Positions 29,071 to 41,500 of a stretch of DNA of 64,000 nucleotides are shown piece by piece; position 1 is the first letter of the stretch, and each line of letters starts with the position of its first letter. The position numbers and the translations under genes were made by a program. Under the pieces are notes generated by a model. That model ran no database searches, was not told the DNA's origin, and was given only the letters and a program-made list of their open reading frames with translations. The DNA is from Nematostella vectensis (lineage: Eukaryota; Cnidaria; Anthozoa; Actiniaria; Edwardsiidae), in contig NC_064043.1 in assembly GCF_932526225.1 (NCBI RefSeq), positions 6,439,501 through 6,503,500 on the forward strand. The letters are read 5' to 3'.

Positions 29071-29151
29071 CCTCGACTTGACCATGCTATATTTGCGCCT
29101 CGACTTGACCACCTTACATCTGCGCCTCGGCTTGACCATGTATGGTCTGCG
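29071..29151. repeat. 27-bp repeat, three copies
   Basis: CCTCGACTTGACCA followed by a variable middle and TGCG or TCTGCG starts at 29071, 29098 and 29125. Confidence 0.85.
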
Positions 29152-29162
29152 CCCTTGTTATA

Positions 29163-29412
29163 AAAGCCGCATTGTCACCAGTTTACTTCCGGTCGATTAC
29201 GTAAGAATCTCCGATGATTTTTAACGGAAAACACGAAAAATATAACAAAATATAGAAAGCAGTGTGTCTACTGGAAGTTTCTTTGAGGATGTGACTGCTA
29301 GTTTACAGCGGATGGCCTGTTAATTATTCCGGATTCGAATATATTCTTTTGTCTTTTAACGGTTGAGGTTTCCGTCGGACCTCCGGGAGTAAACTGGTGA
29401 CAATGCGGCTTT
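29163..29412 (+). mobile_element. Palindromic MITE, family 1, copy 2
   Basis: A 250-bp element with inverted ends AAAGCCGCATTGTCACCAGT / ACTGGTGACAATGCGGCTTT and internal similarity to the copy at 32718 (GCGGATGGCCTGTTAA, GGTTTCCGTCGGACCTCC). Non-coding. Confidence 0.9.
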
Positions 29413-30050
29413 AAGGATGTCATCTAAAAGTAGGGTGATAAGATTTCCAGATTTACTTATTATTTTCAAATTATATTTTCATTTATTTTATTATTATCGT
29501 TATTATTTGGTTATCAGTATTTTAGTAGGAGAGCCCCTTCAGAGAAGGTCTTGTATCACAAATTGGCAATCCTACAACTTGCAGGAACCGAAAAAAAAAA
29601 AAAAATACGTTGATGATGAACTTGTAAAAGTCGACTTATATTACTCATTTATATACAGACAGACAAGTGTTAATGCTGGTATTCATTTATCTATTTATTA
29701 ATTATTTTATTCATTCATTCACCGTACTTATATACATCGGAGGAATCCTGTTTTAGTCGCACTTCCTAACATACCCTAACATGGTAGGCGCATGGAGCTT
29801 TAAATTTCACATGGCCCACACCAAGGATTGAAACCCCATGATTTCTTCGATCAGACGCATAGCGCATCCCAAGAGAACCATAAAGATTCGTGTCCGGTTT
29901 GTTTGGTGAACCGTGGCCCACTGATGACTCGTGACGCATCCCCTTTAATCTGCATCAAGTCCAATAAATTTCTCTTTTTCGTTTTATGAAGCAGCTGGTG
30001 TAATCCGTTTCTCTACTCTCTTTGTTAATACATTGTCTTAACTCTTGCAG

Positions 30051-30200
30051 CGGATGGAATCGGCTGCTTTTCCCGAGACCCTCCCGACTTCCGATCTGAG
30101 CATCCGGACACCGCGAAAGCCGAGATACTTGCAGCACCGACGGCACCCGAACGACCGAGACTTCTTCTCGAGATTTCGAAGCGTTGTCGATGACGACGAG
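30051..30200 (+). CDS. Candidate internal coding exon, orphan
   Basis: A 150-bp exon of 50 open codons is flanked by a good acceptor (actcttgcag) and donor (GACGAG|gtgagt), phase 0 on both sides. Its translation is RMESAAFPETLPTSDLSIRT, then PRKPRYLQHRRHPND, and ends FFSRFRSVVDDDE. The composition (Ser/Pro and basic, then acidic) suits a disordered regulatory region. Phase allows joining to the exon at 27096-27224, but not directly to the SAM exon at 46942. I do not recognise a domain. Confidence 0.5.
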
Positions 30201-32717
30201 GTGAGTTTCCATGGCAACAGTGACCTGGGAAACGGGTATATATTTATAGTGTGGATTTATCTGTTTCGACCTGTACTGAAAATATTATATATCTTACATT
30301 GTATTTTCACAATTTTAGAAATGCCACTAACATTGTCATATAGATTAAGAGTGACTTTAAGCACAGCCTGGTAATTATGTCAACAAGCCTTTATAATGAC
30401 AAGTGTACAATTTAGTGTTCGATACCCTTGGAGAATTTTTGTCGATCTGCAGCCAATTAACTTGTCTTTGCATTAAATTAGATTTTATCTATTAAGAACT
30501 TCCTTTATGCTTTCGTGAAAAAGATTACGTTAAAAGTTCTTGGCGCCAGCATGTGCAAACGGTTCTTTCACCCTTGTATCTATGTTTCACCCTTATATCT
30601 ATGTTGGTGATTGCTTGGTGGCTTTAACATCAATACTACGCCTAAATGACGTTTTAAATTTATTTGGAAATCGGCGATTTTTAAAGTTAACCTCTAGGGC
30701 AAAGTAAGTGGGTAAATATCCAAACGACGCATTTACATAGTCATAGTTCGCGACACCCTAAATCGGCCAGCCTATTGGCTGAGCAATTCAGTAGGCTGCA
30801 ATTTCCTAGGAAAATTGGAATTTACCAGCGATTACTTATTCATTGTCATAAAATCGTGATGGAAATTGAATATGGGGCCAGACAAATAGAGCATTAGTGT
30901 GTTACAGCTTGGGGCATATTTTGAACGGGGGCATCATCAGAAAAAAAAGAGCATTCATCAATAACACTAGATCCCGATGGACGCGATGTGAAAATGGTAA
31001 ACGAGAAAATGGTAAGAGTAATATGGTCGACTGGAACTCATCTGTTTGTATGTTCTTTTTTGTTTTGAATGTAATCGTTATCGTACAATTTTCAAAGAAA
31101 AGCCCGACACGAGATACCGATTTGCTAGAATCACGACAACACATTATATATCTCTATACTAAATTTGTGCCGACTCTTTAAAATTGCATCTTACTTAAAA
31201 ATGCTTTTCAACTTTCTTTTGTGAGGAGTTCCCGCGGAAAAAAACGAATTAAAGAATATACATAAGTGCGAGAAAGCGAGGGTGGAAGATCATTTCCCTA
31301 ATAATCGTGACAATTAATTTTAGTTTTGTGCATTTAGCGGTGGTCACGGTTGACATGTGGTGTGCCACAATGATCAATTTGATCACAGTCATTTCTGCGA
31401 TCTTTTTGCTAGGTCTTCCGTTTTTTCCTCTTTAGAGAAATGGTACAAGATATTTGCGATGGGAGGGAATATTTGAGAATCAGAAAAAAAGCTTTGTTTG
31501 TCTTCATGGTGCAGTTAAAATAATCTAAATGATCCTATTTTTTCCTTTTTTCAAATCTAAGCATCACCACCTGCTTGGAAGTATGGTTGTTAATGGAGAT
31601 TCTTTAATAGAAATGTGTCTAGACTCGAAGAACTTAAGATTCGTTTGACCTAGATCAGAAAAAATATACTCTTCATTTCAAAGTCGTCACAGGCAGGACT
31701 TGGAGCTTGTAATCTCCTTTCTGCATCTCCTTATGTTTATAATTTTTCCCAGCGGGTCGTGTTGATTTTGTAGCAGGGATTACCAAGGAACACATTGTCT
31801 GCCAATACTCCAATTTCACGAGCGCTTTGGGGGATTCATTTAGTTACTGGGAAAATGCATAATAGAGCACTATTAACAAATGAACCGGATTTCCTTAAGA
31901 ACCACTCCAGGGAGGATGATCAAGCTTCAAATAAAGTGACGCGGTCAGATTTGGGTTCCCTGTGGAATGAGTTGGTGAAGACGATGTTAGCAAATTAACT
32001 TACTTTGATGACAAAATCTAATCTAAACTCCCAGAAAATGGGGGTGAAAAGATAAAAATATATTTCCTTTTAGGTATACCATGGTCACAGAGCCTTGAGC
32101 AAGAGACAAAAAAATATCAATAGCACGTTTTAGGCTCTGGAACCTAAATGCTGCAATGAATCATAATCAAATAGATAAAGGCATTTCCTAAAGGCGGAAC
32201 TCTCGATTTCAAATTTTTAGTGTGGTAGCATGCGTGATGATTCAGGCAATATTCTTGTTAATTATGACATAAAAGTCAGATCCAGCAATAAAACTTAATC
32301 ATTTAAATTAACATTTTCGCACATAAAATAGAACTGTTGTAAATATTCAGTGTTTATTTTCCTATTTACCATTTTACACATGCTTTTTATGCTTCTAGGC
32401 ACTCGTCACAATACCGTTTTAAGGTTTTCGCATTTCAATTTTTGTAAACTAGGATATAAAAATAAACTTGTAATTATAGGCGTATATCGTGTGCTCGTTA
32501 TCGCCTTTCATTCATAAAATGGTAAATACTTGGCTCTTGTATAACAATTGACAGTGCCCGCAAGAGATTCCTGGACAATATTTTCCCCTTATTATACTTT
32601 GAGCAGTGGACAGCGCGGTAAAGTAGAAACGGCGCGCAGCGGTAAGAAGGTGTCGGCGCTTGGGTGCTCTCAGTCGCTAGCGGTTTTATGTGCTATCGTC
32701 ATCAATATGATCTAGTT
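30201..32717. other. Non-coding, nothing firm
   Basis: Intronic or intergenic DNA. A possible acceptor at 31760 is followed by an open frame of about 35 codons ending in a stop, but it does not fit the phase of the preceding exon. No other structure is seen. Confidence 0.4.
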
Positions 32718-32953
32718 AAAGCCGCATTGTCACCAGTTTACTTCCGGTCGATTACCTAACAATATCCGATGATTTTTAACGAAAAACGCGAAAAATATTA
32801 CAAAATATTGAAAGCAGTTTGTCTATTGGAAGTTTCTTCGAGGATGTGATTGATAATTTAGAGCGGATGGCCTGTTAAATATCTCGGATTCTAATAGATT
32901 CTTTTGAGGTTTCCGTCGGACCTCCGGAAGTAAACTGGTGACAATGCGGCTTT
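32718..32953 (+). mobile_element. Palindromic MITE, family 1, copy 3
   Basis: A 236-bp element with the same inverted ends and middle as the copy at 29163, in the same orientation. Confidence 0.9.
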
Positions 32954-34185
32954 TACATTCCAGCCACACCAATTCCAGGAAATTGACTATTAATTTTTTT
33001 GACACTAATTGGCAGTGATTGACAGCCGAGTGAAATACTCTATTTCTTATCTTCATGACCAAACACTTCTCATTTCCGCCCCTCGGCAGATATGGGCATT
33101 TTGTGGTAAATCCTATTTCACCTTTTTTTAATCCGCGTGTGTGAGTACGCGGTGAACAGTAAGTGAAGATCCGAGCTCTCTGAGCTTCGAAGAATAAAAA
33201 TAAAAAGCATCTGATTCGCTCGGAGGTTTTCTATATCGAACAAAGTATTGACTGGATAATTTCAAAGTTAAATTGGTTCCCAGCGTTGAAATTTTCTCTT
33301 TTATCTCGGCATACTCTTATGCCGCCGGCCGGATCTGTGACGTCTAAACATCACAAACCTTAAATATGTTTCAGAAACAACAATACAAACAAACAATGAT
33401 TTAGAAATAAACAATTAATGTTAAGAACCAATGCTGTTATTGCGTAAAGCGGGCATCAGTGTCTCGTCGTCTGATTGTGGGCGATAGAGCGACCACAACC
33501 CTATAATATTTCCCCCACATTTTACCACCGTGTCATGTTTACACTACCTACGTGCTAGGGCCACCGTAGTGGCTTTGGCTGTGTAAGTAATCATTAGGAT
33601 AAGTCGCTGATGGCTTGCGTGTAGCGCACGGGCTAGTATGGGAACGTAGAACTGGCACCCAGGGCATGGATGATAGTGCACGAATTGCGTAACTCATATT
33701 TGATATCTTTATAGATAAGCCAGTCTACCCGACTGTGTCCCTTGTCATGAGATAAATGCCTTGTGATTAAACAGCATGTTGGTAGATGTACCTTCAGAGC
33801 TTCTGGTTATGCCGCGAAGTTGGAGGTTGTCGGAGCTACAGGTTAACAATAAAACGTCTTAAAATGATTTAAAATTATAACAACTTCGTGGTCAGACAAA
33901 AGAAAAGGCATTTTAGGTGGTGATTTACTCCCAACGAAATATTGCTTTTATCACACTTTATCTTGACTGTGCTTTGATGTTTCTTGAAAGTAAAAACAGC
34001 TGCACATTTTGATCTCCTGATCAAAATCGTTTGTAAAAATACACTAAATTTCCCAGTGAGCTTACACTCTTTATTAATAGTTTCGTGTGTGGTTTAATTT
34101 CACTATCATAGGATAAATATTTTAGGGTTGAAAGGTTTGAGATTCGCTGTTAAGATATTTTTATATCACATTTTCTAGATCTATG
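32954..34185. other. Non-coding, nothing recognised
   Basis: No exon or repeat is supported in this stretch. Confidence 0.4.
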
Positions 34186-34625
34186 CAGCTTTTCGTAACG
34201 ATGGTAGTAGATAATGCAATGCAATAAAAGGCGTTATGCAGAAGAAGATGGTTCCCAGTGATTAAGGTTTCCCACATTACCTAACCTACCTCAAGTTCTA
34301 AATAAAAAGACATAAGTTTTTAAACATGGATTACTAATTGGAAGTTTTCTCTAATTATTTGATACTTGAAACACATGCTTTTAATTATTTGAGATAATTT
34401 ATCAAAAAGCAGCTTTCCGTAACGATGGTAGTCAGATAATGCAATGCAATAAAAGGAGTTATCCAGAAGATAGTTCCCAGTGATGAAAATGTATCCCTCA
34501 TTACCTAACCTACCTCAAGAACTAAATAAAAAGACATCAGTTTTCAAACATGGATTACTAATTGGAAGTTTTCTTTAATTATTTGAAACACATGTTTCTT
34601 ATTATTTGAGAAAATTCATCAAAAA
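34186..34625. repeat. 224-bp tandem duplication
   Basis: 34186-34409 and 34410-34625 share CGTAACGATGGTAGT, AATGCAATGCAATAAAAGG, CATTACCTAACCTACCTCAA and CATGGATTACTAATTGGAAG in order, with about 10% divergence. Confidence 0.95.
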
Positions 34626-35528
34626 GTTATCTGATTTTTTGGGAAGTAAACATGTTAAGAATTTATCTCTATTATCATCGAGGGAGGGGTTTTTCACCCC
34701 CTCCCCTCCCCCCCTAAGCAGTCCCAGGGCAAGTTGAGCCCGAGCTTGGACGGTCTGCCCAATATAATAGCTAACACGACAATTTTTCTTATAGTCGTAT
34801 GAAGGAGACTCCAAGGAGAAAACAGCCAGACTAGCAGGTGGGTAGGGTACTTTTATTACAGGGTACTTTGACAAGTCATTCTCCAGAGAACGTCCGAGCT
34901 ATTCAAAATGCGACTTTTAACGTGAAAGTTGTTCATCTTCCAATGTCTAATATACCGCTCCCAGGAGTCAAACAGCATTCAAAACTAAATACAAATAAAT
35001 GACGTCTTAGGCCACTTGAAAACTGTCACGAGTCCATCTCTGGGACAAACTCAAACCGTCTTCGACACTTCACACTCTTTTTAGCTTTCTAAAGATTACA
35101 AACATAATTGCGTTTTGATCGCCATCCACCGATACACACAACAGCATAATCGTCTTAGGATTATCTACTAAGCAAGCCGAGTATATATCTTTAGCAAACA
35201 CTCGCACAGCTTTGAGCATAAGCCAAGCGCGCCGGAAGCCGTACGAATAGGGCCCGGGGCTTTGGGGTTTTCCGGGTTCTGAACGTTGATACGTGCGGCG
35301 AATAAGAATAAGATTCCTTTTAGCAGCTATGACATATCACTCAGAAAGCCATAATGGTTGCAATCAATGATAACAAAGCTTACGGCAAACGCACTTGCCG
35401 CCCGATACACTAACGAGCACGTAAATCAGTTTACACAAATCCAGTGAGTCAACCCATGCCGGCAAGAATTTCAACCTCGCGCGCGAAACGAATAGTCATC
35501 ACAAAGCGGTTTTTGTGCTTTACGGAAA
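34626..35528. other. Presumed promoter region of DLC-like gene
   Basis: Its right part is richer in G+C and CpG (for example around 35225-35300) than the surroundings. It lies immediately upstream of the probable first coding exon, so it is a likely promoter by position. No defined element was identified. Confidence 0.35.
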
Positions 35529-38500
35529 ATGAAATTGATAAGGACGCTGGAAAGGAGTGGAGAGTTGGTCAAGCTTTATAAATTATTGTGTATGGCTGCA
35601 GCAACGTCAGCAGAAGGTGAGTCAGATGAAGGACCCTTTTACCCTTCTGCTTGATCTATAGTCGTGCTAAAGCGTATTTCACAACAATTGGTCTGTCTGG
35701 CATTCATATCGAGGTTTGCATCCTATACCCTCACTTGGCACTAGAGAGTAAAGGAGAACCCATAAATGCAAGTTGGGAGTTTTTACTTCGCTAATTGGCT
35801 CGCGGCGATCTTGATTATGTGTTAGCTTTCTGGCGCGTTTAGTTTAGGTAAACTCGAAGATTGGAATCACCTTAGACCTTTGAACCATGCAAAAAACAGT
35901 GAGACTTTTCTCACCTCCTTCTTGCCGTAAAGGTTAAAAAACATAGAGCTGGGTAAAGGGGTACTTGGGTACGGTATAACCGTCTCAGGTGATTGTGACG
36001 CATGCGTTAGTTTTCTGGCGCCGTCTTACTCTTCGATGAAATCGAAGATTGAAACCAGTTAGCACGCTTTTGAATTTCAAATGTCCATCCTTAGGCTTAG
36101 ACACACTGTAGTTCAAATAACGCTGACAGATTTGTGCACATTCATGGGAGATCTTTGTTATTGGAACCACAAGCAAAGCACAAAATTGCATCCCCTAAAA
36201 TCATTCGATGAATCTTAAGCTTTTTACTTGGTATTCTTTGTAGCTATGGACACGTTTTCTTTCGTACTGAATTCTCCTTGAGGTTGTAAATATATTTCGT
36301 TGTAAATATATTTCATTCTGTCGTAGAAAGACTTTGTTTGCGAGTTTAATGTGTGGGTTTCCTGTGGCATATTCCAAAGGTATGCCACGGGATCAAGTCG
36401 TGTTTCAAATCAGTTTTAAACATGAGACATGTAGTCAGTAATCGGTACTTAGCCCTTCTTTTGATTAAAACGACAGGACGTTAAGCAGGACATAAAGCTT
36501 GCAATGTAAAGTGTCTTTAGATTTAGTGATACGCTATTTCTGAGATTGGGCATTTTTAGATTTTCTTTTAAATTCATTGCTCTAGGGCATCTTTTTTTAC
36601 TATACGATATTTTTAATGAATTTTTTTGTCTAAGTATCTCCAAGCTTTCACACAAGCTTTTGTAGTCTTGACATGCCTGAAGCTTTCGGTCACAGGGGGT
36701 CAAAGTAGTGAAGAAAAAGAGCCATTAGAATTGTCATTATTCCGAGCTCTAATTGACAGCTTCTCATCCAGATACGGTACTGAGAGGGTACTAAGCACTT
36801 CTTTTTAGTTAAGCTGACAACTAACAAGACATAATTGGGCGAGTCGGAGTGGTCCTGTTGAACTTAATTACTATTTTCTCTACTTTTGCGGACACGTCTT
36901 TAAGAGGACTTCATTGCCTTTGTCGGAGCTACCGTTCTACTTCAACACCGCAAGTCTCCCTTAGACTGGCTAAGGGTAGCTGCCCTTCGTTAGAGTCACG
37001 CTTACTTTTAAAACATCCCTCCCCCATGTGGTTAGACTAGGATTGGTAAAAACTTAACCGTGAGCTTAGCGATAACCTGAAAGCGAATGAGTCAAGTTGC
37101 TGATTTTGATACCATTGCACTGCGCAAATTATCGTTCCGGAGGACAGGCTTACCAATATTACTCGAACGCAAATAGTTTCTAATATCTTTCTAGGGTTAG
37201 AGTTCACAGGGTTCCACTGTATATTACAGGGCAAAGTAATAGGCTAAGTGAGTGGTACGATGTTGTCTTGGTAGGCTGCGCACATATTGTTTTTTAAGGC
37301 GGGCATTCACCTGAAAAGCACCAGACATTTTCTGCAAAATGCTTCACCTAAAAAGATACTTAGACCTGGCTTTTCCCTGTACAAGACCAGGTTCCGTTTA
37401 CCAGGCGCACCCACTTTGGAATAAAAGGTGTGCATTTTATACATGTGTAAACGATGGGGCAATTTCTAGCAGTCCGCATGTGCATATGCTATTGGCACTT
37501 ATAAGGCAAGAGATCGCTATCGCCTCTTTGGCGTGTTGACTGGCGTGTACGTCATCCATCTCCCCTTGCACCTCTATCTATGGCTGTCATCTCTCCGTCC
37601 CTGTTTTGTATATTTTCATTACAGTCGAGAAGCGCTGTATCTTGCTTGATAAGGGGCTCCTTTTCTATTCTTCTTATCAACGCCCCAGAGAATGTTTTCC
37701 CGTCTCTCCGCCAATCGCCTCCTCTCTCGTCTCGCCTTGATTGAACCTTCAATCTTGTCAAATAACTCGGGCCATAGCTTCGCATCCCGTCCAAGATACA
37801 ACCCCATCCTTACGAGCCTTCAGAAGCATCTGGCTTGCCTGGCTTGTTAGATTTGTAGCCATGAAGTGTGTACCCGCGTTGAAGTGCTCTTGCTCTAGGC
37901 CAACGTATCTGATAAGCTCGATGTGCTTCCGAGCATCGCTCTTAGGATCAGGTCTGTATAGCTCTCAAATAGGGATTTACATGAATATCCTTCCCATAAC
38001 AGTTAACACGCCTTTGGTAGAGCATTACGCTGCTGACGGGTCAAGTGCAGCGAGAAATGTGTCCATTTGTTTGGCACGAATGATTGCCTGACTGGACGTC
38101 TCGCTATTTGATGCTCAAATTTGTGGCGTGATAGTTCGCTCATATAGAGCCTCTGACAGCCGCCATTTTGCAAAACACCCAGTATAAGAAAGCATCTATT
38201 TCCATCAGCTGATTTGTAGAAGCTTTTGCGATATTTTCGATTGAGTTTGGAATGAAGTATAAAACTTTAGATTGTTATTTCGATTTCTTTACATAATTTA
38301 TCTTCCAATGTTCAGTGAAAACAATAACAAAGGTGCGTCTGACTATGGCTCTTTAATCAAGAATGCTTTAGTTATCGAACGAACGCTAGAGCGAAACGCC
38401 TGCTCGAAGGCTATAATATGTGAGTAGTCCTTTCCATACTCGGTATAAGACCTGGAAATTTCCGCGGCTACTTATCGAAAAAAAAAAACACAAAGCCATC

Positions 38501-41500
38501 AAATGCGCTTGTGCGCACAAAATTGTCCATGTTTACAGTATTGTCGATTGAAAGTGTCCAAGTTAGGTGAATTTCGCGCAAGATACTATTGTTGAATAGT
38601 ATTTGTATTACGGTAGCGTGAGGGTTTTTAAATGATCTTATCCTGTCAGCTCTTCTACGCAAGCGCAAGGTAACAGTGCGCGGACCACAAAATTATGCAA
38701 ATCCTGTAGGGAAAGCAACACTCAAATTTACAAAGATAAGCGATACCGAATGCTTGCAAGGCAGACGCGATAACAAGTCTAACAAGCCTAACACTTACGA
38801 TAAGTAACATGATTATATAAGCAGCAAGCCCTGTACATGCAGCACCAGAATCGCGGACAAAAAACAGCCAACACTGATCACCCAGCATGCAATGCTGGAG
38901 CTGCTTGGGCAACGTGTTGGGGGTGGGGTGGGGTGCTGTGAAGCGCTCGCCAACATTTCCTTTGACTTGTGGTCAGACGATGAGTGTTTTTTTTTTGCTT
39001 GATGTCCACGCTTCATATAGAGGGTTCCCGCTAAACAGGGTTCTGTTTAAAAAAGGATTGTTTTTCTTTCGAAATCAAAGTATCCTTTCTTTTGGGAAGC
39101 CGCATAAGGGAAAAGAGAGAAAATAAAATAAAAGTCGTCAAAACAGTGCTCTTTTATATAATAACTTGAAGCTTATTTAAAAAAATAGTTGGCATGTTTA
39201 CCTAAACAAAAAATACTTAAATAAAATTCGGCCATTAAAATGCCAGCATAGATCATAAATAATCCCTCGCCCCACCCTTCCTGATGTTTGTTCCTATTTT
39301 TCCTTGAACACGATCTTCTACCGACTCGTAAGCCAAAATATCCGTGACGACATTCGTCCACCCATCGGCAAGCGCTCGTGGGAACGTCGGCGGAACGGAA
39401 ATATGGATTGGATCCACATGACCTGTATACTATAATGCAGTCTAAAGTTTAAGCGCTTCCATGTGTAACAATAATGTTGTTATTATCATGTCATCCGCGA
39501 TACACGAAGCAGACAATGCTTTAAGACTTCTTGGATTGTTAAGGAAATTTTAATTTCGAAGAAATACATTTTTGGAATCTCCAGAGATCTTACAACAAAA
39601 TTAGATTAGTGAAATTTTTAATCACTTATTCATTTTCGCATACCGATTTTGATTTTATGTTTGGCCAATAATTTAAAATTTAAACATATGAACATTAAGG
39701 CACGACTCTAGTTAACGTTTTATGTTCTTTTTTATTAAAAAAAAAGAATTAAATCACACCCCTTGTGTTTAACAGCTGTCATAAGGTTTTCCGCTCAATT
39801 TTTTCCGCTAATAGAAGTTTTTTTGGGGTATCGCTCTACAAGAGGCCAGTAGAGTGCAAGACTGTGGTTATCCATTTCCCCTCATCACACAATAATGATT
39901 ACTCTAGTATGAATAATCATTCGGTTGACGTGACACGCCTGTCACGTTGTGAGTCGTGCGTGACAGCCACATTAGTGTTCCCCCGCAGATGATGTTCACT
40001 TGTTCGGGAGGTAAAAACTCACACCATGAAAACGTTCCCCGGAAAAAGGGGGACCTTTGCCATCAGTCAAAGTAGGCCAAACACGTCATTTTAGCATCCA
40101 TACGAATACTTACAAAAAGCAACCATTTCAAACGGATTATTAATTCGAGAGAGTGAAGTATTCTTAATCAAATCATGGAAAAGTATCAGGCTTTAATCGT
40201 GGATGTTTTTTTTTTTTTGTTTCCTTGCGAATATACCCTCGTATAGTGGTTTATTGGTTTATTGACATTCCTAGCCCTGTGCAAAGAGCTTTAGCAACTG
40301 CCAGCATTGCCGGCACGGCCAAGCTCGGCAGACCATAAGACATAGGACATATATTGTCGGATAACTTTGCAACACCTCCTGAAATGGTGCACAAACCACG
40401 CTAGCTGAGCAAACAATGTTTTCTCAATGCATTTTCAATGCCAAAAATGGGTTAATCTCTTAAAAAAAAAATGTTTGGGGCGAGAAACTCTAAGGTCGAT
40501 TCTAGGGATCTCCCTCGCTCCGCTTGTAGAATAAGTCTTAAAGCGTCAGGTGTCGTATTTGAGTTGAAAGGGAAATTCTATCAGAAAGAATAGAGCAAAC
40601 ATCATTTTTATGTTGTGTCACCTGAATGTATTTTTTTTAACTTTACAAGTTCAAGGATACATAATTTTATTACATTAAGGATAAATAACATCAACTAGGC
40701 TATAATATGGTAGATGGAAAGTGAATCAATGACATAATACTTCCAGGACTTAGCATACGTGGTCTGCTCTTTCGGTTTCCGTACCATCCGGTAATCCTTT
40801 ACGGATTCCTGACGTTCCTACCTGTTGCGTTAGGTTCCAGTGAGGATTTCGCCACAAACCGTATAACAATCCAACGATGTGTAAAGATATATTTATTCGA
40901 TCTAGAATGAATGAAAGTTATTTGATTTACATTGATTGCATGGAATCAAAGCTTATTTACAGTTATTCAGACTCACAAATTAACTTACTTCTGTGGCGTA
41001 TCCGATCGTGTTTTCTGATTCTCAAAGTCCTGGTTAGCTGTAGGTTTTGTAATCGTACTGGTTAGCTGTATTTCAGAGTTCCGATCTCGGTTACTGTTGA
41101 TCTGACTGATTTACAATGGAATATAATCACGTGGTTGAAATCGATATTAACGAACTGTCACTTGTCACTTATGTAATAGAATTATACCGAAACACTACCT
41201 ATTTTCAGCTTCAATTCTCTATCACCTATTTTATAAACACCGTGCCTCATAACAATTATGAGCGGAAGTAACGCCATTTGAAATTCACTTCCTGTGACCT
41301 GATCCAAATGATAAATACACTCGCCCAGCATACGTCATAAATAAAGACCAACACCTCATAGAAGTCACACTGCAAAATCACCTTCAGACCAGAGCCTTGA
41401 CCGTCGTCATAAAACTACAAGATTTCAAGGTATTTTTGCCGTCTCAGCCGGAATAGAGATAGCTATTTAACGGATATCAGGGAAGACTGGATAGAAAGGT

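Noticed and set aside
31760-31864. Possible terminal exon (frame reading GRVDFVAGITKEH)
   Set aside because: Its entry phase does not match the exon ending at 30200 and no other partner exon was found.
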